NCBI GenBank assembly: GCA_016710625.1
Contig: JADJVK010000054.1
Coordinates: 103,043 to 167,042, forward strand
Direction: 5' to 3'
DNA: 64,000 nucleotides
Origin: Saprospiraceae bacterium
Lineage (GTDB): Bacteria > Bacteroidota > Bacteroidia > Chitinophagales > Saprospiraceae
Shown piece after piece: positions 9,269 through 19,854 of this stretch. The notes beneath the pieces are model-generated. The model had not been told where the DNA came from and did not search any database. It saw only the letters and a program-made list of their open reading frames with translations. A program made the position numbers and the translations under genes. Each line of letters opens with the position of its first letter. Positions within the stretch are counted from its first letter, which is position 1.

Positions 9269-10063
9269 ATGAAACATTATTTCAGGTTACTTAGATATCT
9301 AATTCCTTATAAATCAAAGGTTATTTCCTCCATAGTTTTGAATATTCTAACGGTTTTCTTTTCGTTAGGATCCATTGCTATTATTATTCCTGTACTTAAA
9401 ATAATTTTTAAAAACATAACTATAACTCCTGATAAACCCATTTACAACGGAAATATAAAAACTTACTCAGAGCAAATTTTAAATTATTATATCTCCTTTT
9501 ATGCCAATCTGAATGGACCATTTTATGTCTTATTGTGGGTGGTGGGTATTGCAGGATTTTTATTTCTTTGCAAAAATGTATTAAGATATTTTGCTGAAAT
9601 ATTACTTGTAAACATCAAAAATGGGGTAGAAAGAGATATTCGAAATGATTTGCACCGAAAAATATTAGAGATGCCGATTGCTCAACTGACTGAGCAAAGA
9701 AAAGGGGATTTGATGGCTCGATTAACGAATGATATTTTAGAAATTCAATGGGCAATTTTCAGCTCCATCCAGCGGTTGATTCAGGATCCCTTGATGATTA
9801 TTCTTACAGTCATTGTGTTGATTTTCTTTAGTGCAAAACTGACAGTATTTGTCATCATTTTGATTCCAATTACGGGTTTGGTGATTACCTCTTTGGGGAA
9901 TAGTTTGAAAAAACCTTCGGAAAGAGCCAAAGAAGAATTGGGCAAAATAATGTCTCATATTGAAGAAAATATTGGTGCTTTGTCTGCCATTCGTTCCTAT
10001 GTTGGGGAAGATAGGATTCAGAAGAAATTCGAACAAAGCAATCAACATTATTTACAGCAATGA
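9269..10063 (+). pseudogene. MsbA-like ABC exporter, transmembrane part (fragment 1 of 3)
   Basis: This is the N-terminal transmembrane region of a type IV ABC exporter of the MsbA/lipid-flippase class. It has four clear membrane helices and the coupling-helix segment VERDIRNDLHRKILEMPI. The frame ends at HYLQQ, exactly where the homologous sequence continues in another frame as MNQMLYKRELSSP. Restoring a single A in the CAATG at 10059-10063 (to CAAATG) joins the two. MsbA exports lipid A-core across the inner membrane and is normally needed for growth, so I infer a sequence error rather than a dead gene. Confidence 0.85.
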
Positions 10064-10263
10064 ATCAAATGCTGTATAAAAGAGAGCTTTCTTCTCCAGT
10101 AAGTGAAGTGATGGGAACTTTAGTAATGTTAGCCATTATTACTTATGGTAGTTATTTGATTATCAATTACAAAGAGCTAGAACCAGAGGTTTTTATAACC
10201 TATATTACCTTATTTTATCAAATCATTAATCCTGCAAAATCGCTTTTCAGTAGCGATCTATGA
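10060..10263 (+). pseudogene. MsbA-like ABC exporter, last helices (fragment 2 of 3)
   Basis: This 67-residue stretch carries the fifth and sixth helices of the exporter and ends at an in-frame TGA (10261). Reading one base over in the last 25 bases gives SVAIYDI, the expected pre-nucleotide-binding segment. A pair of compensating one-base indels around 10248 and 10270 therefore explains the stop. The following fragment is in the same frame as this one. Confidence 0.75.
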
Positions 10264-10302
10264 TATCAAAAGGGAGAGGCTTCTTCATCTCGGATTTTTT
10301 CT

Positions 10303-11091
10303 TTGTTAGATGCACCTAATCCATTGAAAGACAAGGATAATGCACTTGCTATCAACACATTCACTGATTCTATTGCCTTTGAAAATGTGTATTTTAGTTA
10401 TATTGAAGAAAAAATTGCAGTTGAAAACTTCAATTTAACAATTAAAAAGGGTGAAACTGTGGCTTTAGTGGGGCAGTCGGGTAGTGGAAAATCTACAATT
10501 GCAGCACTTCTCAATCGTTTTTATGATGTCGATAAAGGCTCCATTAAGATTGATGGCCATGATTTGAGGGATTTGAAACAACATGATTTCAGAAAAATGA
10601 TCGCCTACATACCGCAAGAAGCACATTTGTTTAATGATACGATTAAAGAAAACTTATTACTCGGAAAACCAGATGCAAGTATGGAGGAAATTATCCATGC
10701 CTGCAAAGTCGCCAATGCCTACGATTTTATTACTGAAACAGAAAATGGATTTGACACTACGATCGGAGATAGAGGGAGTAAACTGAGTGGGGGACAGCGA
10801 CAAAGACTAACGATTGCTAGAGCTGTTTTGAAAAATCCACCTATTTTATTATTGGATGAGGCGACTTCTGCTTTGGATGCAGAATCTGAAAAATTAGTAC
10901 AAGATGCACTGAACAAACTTCTGACAAACAGAACTTCAATTGTGATTGCTCATCGATTTAGTACTATCAAAAATGCAGATAAAATAGTGGTGATGAAAGA
11001 AGGTAATATCATAGAAGTAGGAAATCATGAATCACTTGTAAAAAAAGAAGGGGAATATTATAAATTAGTTCAATTGCAAGGATTAGAGTAA
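10303..11091 (+). pseudogene. MsbA-like ABC exporter, ATPase domain (fragment 3 of 3)
   Basis: This is a complete nucleotide-binding domain: Walker A GQSGSGKS, Q-loop IPQEAHLFND, ABC signature LSGGQRQRL, Walker B ILLLDEATSALD and switch His in VIAHRFS. The coding frame actually continues upstream to the TGA at 10261 (YQKGEASSSRIFSLLDAP), so the listed start is only the first plausible initiator. With the two upstream fragments it forms one exporter of about 605 residues, the usual size for a half-transporter of the MsbA class. Confidence 0.88.
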
Positions 11092-11137
11092 TATTTTATA
11101 GTAATTATCGTTTTTAAGTTTGGTTAAATAACAATTT

Positions 11138-11800
11138 ATGCTCAAATATTTATACTTATCAATACTTATTTTTGTGATTAACATAGGTTTATCGCAGAAT
11201 GACTGGGTATTTAAGGGAAAAAAAAGTAATATAAATATCTATTATAAAAAAACTGCGGATGTGTATGATTTAAAGCTTACTACATCTGTTCGTTCGTCTG
11301 ACGAAGGTTTTATAAAATTATTATCAGAAGTAGAAATGTTTCCGAATTGGATTTATAAAGTAAAATCATCCAGACTTATTAAAAAAATTAGTGAAACAGA
11401 AGGGATATATTACATTTTACTCGATTTTCCTTGGCCCCTTAATGATAGAGATATGGTGATGCACTACCATCTCGAAGTGGACAAAAAGCATGAAATTATC
11501 TATTCTCGTTCGTATGCAGAGCATGATATAGTGCCTGAGGTAAAAGATGTCATCAGAATTACCAATGCAAAACTAGAATGGAAAATATTCAAACAACAAA
11601 ATGAATACGTTTATTTTGAGTACACCAACCACTCTGACCCTGGAGGCAAAATCCCAGACTGGCTAGTCAATTTGGTTTTAGACAAAGGACCCATAGAGAC
11701 CATCAAAAAGATGAAAACCTACCTAGAAAAACCAGAATATTTTTTGGAGAAAAAAAGGTTTTTTGATGAAATTGAATTAGTTCTAGTAATCAATTTTTAA
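11138..11800 (+). CDS. START/SRPBCC-domain lipid-binding protein, exported
   Basis: The 220-residue protein has a signal peptide (MLKYLYLSILIFVINIGLSQ). A START-like domain follows, with the family pattern FPNWIYKVKSSRLIKK, YYILLDFPWPLNDRDMV and GGKIPDWLVNLV near the C-terminus. START domains bind a lipid or sterol in a helix-grip pocket. The gene starts 47 bp after the ABC exporter on the same strand, so a periplasmic lipid-handling partner role is possible but not shown. The last 15 residues are not typical and may be altered by a late frame change. Confidence 0.8.
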   Translation: MLKYLYLSILIFVINIGLSQNDWVFKGKKSNINIYYKKTADVYDLKLTTSVRSSDEGFIKLLSEVEMFPNWIYKVKSSRLIKKISETEGIYYILLDFPWPLNDRDMVMHYHLEVDKKHEIIYSRSYAEHDIVPEVKDVIRITNAKLEWKIFKQQNEYVYFEYTNHSDPGGKIPDWLVNLVLDKGPIETIKKMKTYLEKPEYFLEKKRFFDEIELVLVINF

Positions 11801-12062
11801 TACAATTTAATTTAACAATAATATCTTCGAATGCATATTTGTGAACTCGATTTTCTATTTGTAAATATTAGATTTTGAGCTAGTTAAAAGATATGATTAT
11901 AATTGTCATTTAAAAATAAATTTTTAAATATTAAATAATATCAAAATTAAAAGTGATTAATATGATATTTCAATTTATTTTTAATATAAATCTTTTTTCT
12001 AATTTAGTTATTTATATGAACTAATATTAAATGTTTTTAAATAACTATTATTAAATTTTTAT

Positions 12063-12320
12063 TTAGTTAGTGATTTCTAATATTTCAACAAAGTTGTCAA
12101 GGTTTCCAATTTTTACAATATCACCAATTGTGTGTCCAATAAATGAAATTGCTAAAGGTGATTTGTAATATATATTCTGTATACCATTTTTAATTTCGTT
12201 TTTGCCCTGTTCGGTTTCAATTATCAAAAAAGTCAAATCCTTTCCATTGTTGTATTTTACATTAATTTTACTGTTAATTTTTACTTGATCAGTTAATACC
12301 TTTGTCGATACAACTTTTGT
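12063..12320 (-). pseudogene. GreA/GreB C-terminal-like domain at end of helicase-nuclease gene
   Basis: In the same frame as the nuclease fragment upstream, but after an in-frame TAA (12321-12323), the sequence codes 85 residues ending in EITN. The segment IYYKSPLAISFIGHTIGD followed by a short beta region fits the FKBP-like C-terminal domain of GreA/GreB factors, which docks at the RNA-polymerase secondary channel. There is no start codon or intergenic gap, so I read it as the tail of the same giant protein, cut off by a nonsense change or base error. Assignment rests on motif similarity alone. Confidence 0.6.
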
Positions 12321-12809
12321 TTATCCAATACTTTGTATAATTTCATTGTCTTTCTCTATATCTATAAAAGATGTTTGTAAAACATATTCTTCTAATAATT
12401 CTATGTCATCTGTAAATGCAGATGATATATTTGAATGACTTTTTAAACTATGATTAGACGATTCAATTTGTTTAATAAATGATATAAGATTTGTAGTTTC
12501 TCTTCTTGGGTTGTCCCACCAATTTGTACTCCAAATACGATGAAAAACAAAACCGTGGTCTTCTAATATTTTCTGTCGATGTCTGTCATACAAATAAGCT
12601 TCTCTGCTTGAATGCCATTTTGCTCCATCACATTCTATTGCAATTTTTGGAACTCCTATTATTTTTGGGTCGTAAACTAAATCAATTCTAAATTCAGAAA
12701 CTTTTACTTGTGGAAATAAATTTTTGTCGCCCAATTCATCAACAAGTCTTTGATAAACTTCTTCTTCAAAAGGCGATTCTAACTTATCTAAAACATCAGG
12801 ATTAATCAC
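12321..12809 (-). pseudogene. Vsr/DUF559-like nuclease domain of giant helicase (fragment)
   Basis: This fragment carries a PD-(D/E)XK-type fold of the very-short-patch-repair/DUF559 class: SPFEEEVYQRL (conserved Glu), EFRIDLVYDPK (catalytic Asp), IAIECDGAKWH (E-x-C-D-G, catalytic acid and following motif) and GFVFHRIWSTNWWDN. It is the usual C-terminal nuclease of large DUF4011-type superfamily I helicases linked to phage defence. It is fused in a shifted frame to the helicase upstream. The intervening 130 bases code for the expected linker in two other frames. Confidence 0.8.
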
Positions 12810-12942
12810 AACACTTTTATTGTGTATTCAGCAAGTGAAGTTAAAATTGAAACTCTCAATTCATTATTACTTTCACTAACAGCTTTTGAATATGCTAAAT
12901 AAGCATACAACACTGCTCTTTTGTTATTTGAGCCTTCTGTCG

Positions 12943-13170
12943 TCAAATATGATTTGTAGTCATAAAAACTTTTTCAGGTATTGAAGTACAAACATATACT
13001 TTGTATTTTGCTCTAGTAATAATTACATTTAAGAGTTTATATCCATTTGTATGGTTTATTGGACCAAATCTCTGAGCAAATTTACGGTCTTTTCCAATAC
13101 CATAAGTAGTTGATAAAATGATTACATCACGTTCATCTCCTTGGATATTTTCCAAGTTTTTAATGAACAT
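12943..13170 (-). pseudogene. SF1 helicase motifs V-VI (fragment of giant helicase)
   Basis: This short fragment carries the last helicase motifs: NIQGDERDVIILSTTYG (motif V/Va) and LLNVIITRAKYKVYVCTS (motif VI with the arginine finger). They are typical of the DNA2/NAM7-like superfamily I group. Frames before and after are shifted relative to neighbouring fragments, while the protein sequence is continuous in sense with them. Confidence 0.8.
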
Positions 13171-13182
13171 TCCAGTTTCTTC

Positions 13183-13884
13183 TTACTCTTGAATCTTGCT
13201 GTTAAATTCTTCAAATTTTGTAAATTTTTGTCTCTCTATAATTTTTCTCTTTATTAAATCTCGTTGAGCAATATTAAATGTTGCTATACCAAGTGTCGGA
13301 TATTCACCATTTGGTAATCGATTAATATTTTTGTCAATTATTGACAATACCATTTCTGCTTCTGCTTCGTTTGTATGTTCTGAAAAAGTACCATTTACTT
13401 GAATATATTTTATTGGTACATAATCAAAATTTGCTGGCAAAGGTTTTAACCTTTGGTCGTAAAAAGCATAATTTGAAAAGTCAATTAAAAAAGGATGCCT
13501 TGACCTGTAATGAAAATCTAAATGTTGTTTATCAAATTTTAGTTCTGTTCCAAATTCAAGTAATGATTCACAAGAAAGCAATAAGTTATCTCTATCTACA
13601 ACAATTTTCTCTTCTTCAATATCATCCTCGTCTTCAACTTCTCCATCAAAAACTTTGCTGAAATAATTTGATGGTGGCATTTGATGTTCATCGCCTGCAA
13701 TAATTATTTGTTTACCTTTCAAAATCGCTGGCAAGTTATCTTCAAGTCGTAATTGACTGGCTTCGTCAAACATTACAATGTCAAAATAACCATTCATTCC
13801 TTTAAACAAGTTACTTGCAACATCTGGTGAAGTTAAAATTATTGGAAAGAAACTTGTAAATAAATCGGAATCATATTGGAACAA
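13183..13884 (-). pseudogene. SF1 helicase motor core motifs II-IV (fragment of giant helicase)
   Basis: The fragment contains Walker B/motif II as DIVMFDEASQL, motif III as IIAGDEHQMPPS, and motif IV around HYRSRHPFLIDFSN, followed by LGIATFNIAQRDLIKRK. These define an ATP-dependent superfamily I helicase of the UPF1/DNA2 type. The N-terminal side overlaps the coiled-coil fragment by 14 bp in another frame, so one indel near 13880 separates them. Confidence 0.85.
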
Positions 13885-14929
13885 TTTGTCTTAATGAAAG
13901 ACGTTTGAATCTTGGACTACTTCTTTTATTGTATAAATTTTCTACAGATAAATTACTATTACGTTGCTCAAAATCTCTAGATTTGTCAATCTGTTTCGAA
14001 TACCAAAAATCTTTAATATATTTTAATTGTTCCCTCTCTACACTTTTTAATGTTGTGTCTAATTCAATGTGGTCATTTTCGTTTATAGGCAAATCTATAT
14101 TTGCAGATGAAAGCAATAATGAATGCAAATAATGAATTAAAAATGTTTTACGCCAATTTTCTTTGCCAATTAATTCGTTTACAATTGCTTTATCATCTGT
14201 ATTTAAAGAATTGAAAAATTGAAACCACCTAAATTCAATTGAGAAATTGTCTTGTTCAGAATCAAAATATTTATTCTTTTTGGATATTGTACTTTCTACT
14301 TCTGAAATGTATTTATTTAGGTCATTAAATTTTGGTTGTTCCGAAATCCAATTATCCGTATTAATTTTTTTTGTTAAATAGTTAACTTTTTCTTGAAGAA
14401 TTGGTAAGTTTTTTAATTCCATTTCACTTGGGCTTGTTTGTAGCAAACTCAATTTCTGAAACTCTGATTGAATTTTAGAATCAAATTCATTTTTTATTGC
14501 TTCTATTTTTGCAAATACTTCATCAAAAGACGCAGTATTTTCTGTGTAGCTTTTTGCAAAGGAATATGTAAAATTTAGGTCTTTATGTGTGGTTAAATTA
14601 TTTTTTAACTTTTCAAAATCAGAAATTAAATCGCTTTGAAGATTTGAAAAATTGTTTTTTATTTCAAGTAAGTGCTTTTGAAATTCATTAGAATTTTGAG
14701 AATTATTTATTTCTGTATTTAATGACTGAAACTGATTTGATGATTCGTTTATATTTAAAATCAATTGAAGATTAAAATTATCAAATTCAGTTTCTATTTT
14801 TTGATTAAAGTAATTCTTTACTCTATTTAATTCTGATTTGTAATAGTTTAAAACATTTAGTTTTTCAGCTAATGAATCTTTAAAATCTGCATTGGGAAAA
14901 TCCTTTGCATTTTTAATTTCTACTTCCAA
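13871..14929 (-). pseudogene. Coiled-coil insert of giant helicase (fragment)
   Basis: A 352-residue charged, helical stretch with long heptad-like runs and no recognisable enzyme motif, ending in SPRFKRLSLRQIVPI. Large DUF4011-type helicases carry a long helical insertion between the Walker A and Walker B halves, which is where this fragment lies. The 235 bases between it and the Walker A fragment also code, but in at least three successive frames. Confidence 0.7.
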
Positions 14930-15164
14930 CTTCTCAAAATGTTTTTTGAGTGAATAATGGTCTGCAATAGTTTCCTTTTTTGCCTTTGAGAAAATAGAAA
15001 AGAATTTATAGCTAAAACTATTGATTTTAGTTTGGTCTTTTATTTCTGCATTATTTTGTTCTTTTCAAAATTACATCAATTGTTGAAATAATATTTGTAA
15101 TTACTTTCTTGGTTATTTAGTTCCAAACTACGGAAATTGGCGTAGCTAATTTTTGTTGTTTGAA

Positions 15165-16883
15165 TTAACTTTTCAATTTTGATTCATACGAAATAATTTC
15201 TGAAATTAATTCAGTTATTGACTTTATTTGCTTTGAAAAATCAGCCTTCCTTAAATCAAAATATTCAGTTTTATTCGCCTCTAAAAGTTTTTTTATACTT
15301 TCAACTTGCAGTTGATAATTATCAAAATCATTGTTTATGTTCTGCTTTATCAAATATGGATTTTCGCCTATTAATTTTTGAGAATTCAAAAAAGAACATG
15401 ATTGAATTGGCAAATAATCAATGTGTGTTTGATTTCCTTTTTGAATTAAGTCAAGATAATTATTTAGTTCTTTCGTAGAATATTCAAATTTCTCTTTGTC
15501 AATATTTAATTTTTGAGATTGATTTTGGCTTTTATTTTCTTTCAAATATTGCCCTACAATATTTGTCCAATTTTTTGAACCTAAAATTTCTTGACCAATT
15601 TTTTGATGTTTTTTGTTGATACTTGTGATTAAATTCTTCGCTTTTTGCAAAATCGTTTCTAACGATTCTTTGGAATAATTATAACGATATTTTTTATATT
15701 CATAATCATCAACTCTGTCTCTAACAGAATCAACAACGGTTTTTCTATCTTTTACAATGTCCCTAATTAATACAATATTGTTGTTTAATCCTTTTTCAAT
15801 TAGAGCATTATGTAAAACTTCAAGTGCAGTTCTTTTTTCACAAACTACAATTGTCTTTTTGTTATTTTCAAGTGCATTGATAAGTACTGCTGTAAGTGTT
15901 TGGCTTTTTCCTGTTCCTGGTGGTCCTTGAATTAATAAATTTCGTTTGCTCTCTAACGAATGTAAGATGCTTTGTTGCGATGGGTCTGTTTCAACTGATG
16001 AAATTGGTTGAAATGAATTTCCTTCTAAATCTTCAAGGTTTATTTCTTGTTCTTCGAGTTTTAAAAGCTCATCAAAGTCGTTAATTATATTTTGTTTTTG
16101 AACCTCAAATATTGAAAATAGACCACTAAAATCAATTAGTGAATTTGAAAAATTAAGTGGTAATTTTTCATAATGATTTTTATCTCCAATAGATTTTATA
16201 TTTTCAAGGTTCTTTTCAAAAGTTTGTTTTAAATCATCTGGTACAGATGTATTTATTGAATTGATTAAGTTAGTACAAATCTCAATTAATTCGCTTCTTT
16301 CAATAAGTCCATCATCAAGCATTTCACTTGGTATTTGGTCTATGGCTACATTTGCATCGCTTTGCAAATGATTTATCAAAACTTCGTTTATGTAAATTGG
16401 GTCTTCTTCATTTCTTAATATTTCCCATGTGTTGAATTCTTTTGTTCTTTTGATTCGTAATGACCAAATCAGAATAGGTGCAACTGTCAATTTGTTATCC
16501 GCTTTATCTCGTCTTGCTAAAATTGGAAAACCAAATCCAAAAGTATTTATTCCCTTTTCGGATTCAATTGCTTCTGTCTGATTGATTAGGATTTCAAATG
16601 CTTTTGTAATTTTTACAAGTTGAGCCTGATCATCTTCATATAAAGAAAACAAGTCTGGTACATTATTCTTCCAACTTATTCTAAATTTTAAAATTTGTTG
16701 AGTTAGTAATTCGGAAATAAAATTATTCGGTATGTTTTTATCAATATGTGAAAGTCTATATAAGTCAAACTTATATTTTGATTTTGATGGTATTGCATTT
16801 AAATGAACACCTCGACGGTTTCCTATCTTAAGTCTTCTTTGTAGTTCTATTAAGAATTTCTTTGTTAATTCCATATTTATCAA
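15165..16883 (-). pseudogene. N-terminal DUF4011-like region and Walker A of giant helicase (fragment)
   Basis: This is the N-terminal 572 residues of the gene, starting at the ATG that gives MINMELTKKFLIELQRRL. The first 280 residues match DUF4011-type N-terminal regions of large helicases (GFGFPILARRD, LTVAPILIWSLRIK). Walker A follows near residue 318 as LLIQGPPGTGKSQTL, with motif Ia as KTIVVCEKRTALEVL. With the downstream fragments the gene spans 12063-16883, about 1600 residues, and resembles single-protein anti-phage helicase-nucleases of the DUF4011-helicase-Vsr architecture. Eight or so frame breaks make it non-functional as written. Confidence 0.85.
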
Positions 16884-17222
16884 AAAGAGTGTTTCTACGA
16901 TCTATTAATAATTTCTTTCACAAGTTTTAATTTTTTACAATTTAAATATAAATAAGTTTATAGTTTTAAATTAAATAGTAAATGAAGCAGAATTTAATAT
17001 TTAATTTTTATATATGTATTTAAATTTATATATATTAAACATCAAATATATAAATAACTAAAATACATTTTACACAAAATATACAAATAAATATTAAAAT
17101 ATTAAATCAATTAACATTTGTTAACTGTTACTAAAAGGTTAATAAATTGATATATAAAATCTAATTTTATTGATAACAGAATTCTTAGTCTAGACAAATG
17201 AGAATTCTGAACTTTCAATTTT
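16884..17222. other. AT-rich intergenic region
   Basis: About 340 bases of very AT-rich DNA between two genes on the minus strand. It must contain the promoter of the helicase, but no convincing -7/-33 pair, hairpin or small open frame was seen. Confidence 0.6.
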
Positions 17223-18109
17223 TTATTCATCAATCTTTTCCAAAACTACAGGATTAGCAATATTCGAAAAATCGCCATTGATGTAGTGGATGATATTTTC
17301 AAAAGCTGTTCTGAAATATAATTCATATCCGTTTTGCTCCACATAGCCTAAATGAGGGGTACAAACAACATTGTCCATATTAAGCAATTCATAGTTGGTG
17401 TCATAGATGGGTTCATTTTCATAAACATCCACTCCGACAAATATTTTCTTTCCACTTTTCAGTACATTCAAAAGAGCATTTGGTGCAATCAATTCTGCTC
17501 TAGCGGTATTGATTAAAACTGCATTTTCCTTTAAGTTTATCAAATCACTTTCTGCTACAATACCGAAAGTAGCATCATTCAATCGTAGATGCAATGTAAC
17601 AATATCTGCATTTTTGAAAAAATATTCTTTGCTCTCTGCTTTTTGGAAACCTGCTTCTACCGCTTTATTTCTGGATGCTTCACTTCCCCAAACCAAAACA
17701 TTTGCTCCAAAAACTTTTGCATACTGTGCTATTTTTTGACCTATCTTTCCATAACCCCAAATGCCAATAGTTTTTCCATGAATTGATGAACCAATGTTAA
17801 TTTGCCACTGTCCTTTTTTCATCCCATCAATAGCTTGTGGCACTTTACGAACCGTATTCATCATTAATAACCAAGTTAATTCTGCAGGAGCAATTGGAGA
17901 GCCAATGCCTTCTGCAACAGCCACATTATATTTGTTGCAAGCTGCAAGATTTAAATGATTGGAAATCTTTCCAGTCTGACTAATGAGCTTTAGATTGGGT
18001 AACTTACTTAGTAAATCCTCAGAAATTTCAGTTCGTTCTCTGGTTAACACCAAAATTTCAGTTTCCTTTATGAGTGCTGAAAGTTTTTCAGTATAATAGT
18101 AATTTTCAT
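17223..18109 (-). pseudogene. D-2-hydroxyacid dehydrogenase, N-terminal segment lost
   Basis: The NAD-binding and catalytic parts are intact: GYGKIG dinucleotide loop, catalytic Arg in INTARAELI, Glu in DVYENEP, His in CTPHLGY. The family is SerA/GhrB-like, oxidising D-2-hydroxy acids. The in-frame sequence extends upstream of 18053 (TEKLSALIKETEILVLTRE), as in full-length relatives, but then joins in another frame to an ATG at 18107-18109 coding MKITII, the family's usual N-terminus. About 30-40 residues of the first substrate-binding strand and helix are missing between them. If the ATG at 18109 is not used, no good start exists. Substrate unknown. Confidence 0.75.
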
Positions 18110-18341
18110 TTTACATAAAATTTTATACTTTAAATAAAAACCACAAATTATATTTTATATAATGTTGAAATTGAAAAAAAGTAAACTTGAACTTTTAGAA
18201 TTTTTTATTTAAATTATTGGTCTCTTTTTTTTCAAAAAATAGTATAGAATTGAATCATCTTAAAACGTTTTAATCAACATAATTAATTTATTGTCTTGGA
18301 ATTTTAAGAAAATAATTAACAAAATCTTAATAATTAATTTT

Positions 18342-18713
18342 CTAATTATCACTTAAATAGCTTTTCAAATTTTTTGAAAATGCTAAAAAATAAAAAGCAA
18401 TCAAAAATTCAATCATAATTCCAAACAAGAATACTGTTTTTGTATTTAATTTACTTGAATTATTATAAATGATTAAAGCAATTAATGGAATTATATATAA
18501 AAAATTGAAAATCATAATTTCTCGAATATATTTCCATTTTAAAAATAAACCAAGAATATATAAAATACCTAAATCACCAAAAAAACTGATTTTTCCAGTT
18601 TTACTAACAAATAATTCTTTATTAAAATGTGTTGTAAGGCTTACAGATATGATAATGATGGAGATGAAAATAACTTCAATTTGCCCTAATTCTTTCAAGT
18701 TGATTTTTTGCAT
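18342..18713 (-). CDS. Small membrane protein, four predicted helices
   Basis: The 123-residue protein has four hydrophobic segments (about 13-28, 44-60, 66-84, 94-112) with Lys/Asn-rich loops and no recognised family. Its strong AT bias matches neighbours. It sits alone between the dehydrogenase and ribD. Function unknown. Confidence 0.55.
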   Translation of the reverse strand: MQKINLKELGQIEVIFISIIIISVSLTTHFNKELFVSKTGKISFFGDLGILYILGLFLKWKYIREIMIFNFLYIIPLIALIIYNNSSKLNTKTVFLFGIMIEFLIAFYFLAFSKNLKSYLSDN

Positions 18714-18813
18714 TTTCGCTGTTTTTAAAATAATTATAATTTAAATTTTCATTTCAAGATGGCTTGTAACTAGTTGTTTTTTTATAATGCAATATGCAAA
18801 AGTTTTAATTTTT

Positions 18814-19854
18814 TTACAAGAAATTTATTACTTTTATAATAATACCAACAATCTCCCCAATATTTTCCATCTTATTAGGCAATAAATCCAAATTGGGTGC
18901 TTTTACAGTACCTAAAACTCTATCTGATTCAATGATGATTATTTCATCAAATACATTTTGGTCAATAAAAAATTGGAGTAGAGCTGCACCGCCTTCTACG
19001 AGTAGTTTTCCAATATTCATTTGATATAAAGCTTTTAAAATGAGATTGATATGTGCTTCATTCATTGGAAAATCAATAATCTTTTGTTCACCAAGAGTAG
19101 GGTAGTTGGGCAGGGTGGAAATAATTATGCTTTTGTTGTTTTGGCGAATATTACTATTGATAGGCACCTTTCCATGCTGGTCAATAAAGATGGGAATGGG
19201 CGATTTTCCATAAAATAATCGATTGTTCAATGTTGGATTATCAATCAACACCGTATTTGTCCCTACCATGATTCCATCCATTTCTGAACGGATTTGATGT
19301 ACAAATCGATTGGATAGGTTATTGCTTATGGCAATCTGCTCACCATTTTTAGATATAAATCCATCTTTTGTTTGTGCCCATTTGAGGGTAATATATGGTT
19401 TTTGCTGCAAGATATTTTTTGTAAAAGAGCTAATTAAAGCATTGCCCTCATTTTCTAAAATGCCCTGAACTACTGCTATTCCAGCAGCTTTCAATTGTGC
19501 AATCCCATTTCCTGCTACTTTTGGATTAGGATCTAAGGTACTCACCACTACCTTTTTGACTTGATGTTGTATCAAAAGCTGAGTACATGGCGGTGTTTTA
19601 CCAGTATGACAACAAGGTTCGAGACTTACATAAACTGTGGATTCGGTAAGTTTATATTTGTTTTCTGGGGTCACTGAAGCGATAGCATTGACTTCTGCAT
19701 GAGCACCACCAAATTGTTGATGCCATCCTTCTCCAATGATCGTATTTTGATGGACAATCACACAACCAACAAGAGGATTGGGCGACACAGCACCCAATCC
19801 TCTCTTGGCTAAATCAAAACATCTTTTGATAAATATTTCGTGATTTTCTTCCAT
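18814..19854 (-). CDS. ribD: Bifunctional riboflavin biosynthesis deaminase/reductase
   Basis: The 346-residue protein has the two RibD domains. The N-terminal zinc deaminase shows H52-A-E54 and Cys81/Cys90 in EPCCHTGKTPPCTQ. The C-terminal reductase begins near residue 150 (PYITLKWAQTKDGFI) and includes KLLVEGGAALLQFF. It converts diaminohydroxyphosphoribosylaminopyrimidine to the ribitylamino-pyrimidinedione phosphate precursor of riboflavin. Its start touches the stop of lysS (shared base 19854), so it is probably in one transcript with lysS. No FMN riboswitch is visible upstream. Confidence 0.93.
   Translation of the reverse strand: MEENHEIFIKRCFDLAKRGLGAVSPNPLVGCVIVHQNTIIGEGWHQQFGGAHAEVNAIASVTPENKYKLTESTVYVSLEPCCHTGKTPPCTQLLIQHQVKKVVVSTLDPNPKVAGNGIAQLKAAGIAVVQGILENEGNALISSFTKNILQQKPYITLKWAQTKDGFISKNGEQIAISNNLSNRFVHQIRSEMDGIMVGTNTVLIDNPTLNNRLFYGKSPIPIFIDQHGKVPINSNIRQNNKSIIISTLPNYPTLGEQKIIDFPMNEAHINLILKALYQMNIGKLLVEGGAALLQFFIDQNVFDEIIIIESDRVLGTVKAPNLDLLPNKMENIGEIVGIIIKVINFL

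Noticed and set aside
9737..10048. Minus-strand frame of about 100 residues
   Set aside because: It is the antisense of the transmembrane region of the ABC exporter and has no family features.
10255..10270. TGA in the ABC exporter read as selenocysteine or by recoding
   Set aside because: No selenocysteine hairpin or context, and shifting one base restores the expected protein sequence around it.
13341..13661. Plus-strand frame of 106 residues within the helicase
   Set aside because: Antisense to clear helicase motifs II-IV. Repetitive Leu-rich composition and no start context.
12063..16883. Operon of five separate small defence genes
   Set aside because: The fragments are consecutive pieces of one protein family in shifting frames, with coding sequence between them and no starts of their own.
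18720..18813. Riboswitch upstream or downstream of ribD
   Set aside because: The upstream side of ribD is occupied by lysS, and the bases checked show no conserved FMN-element segments.
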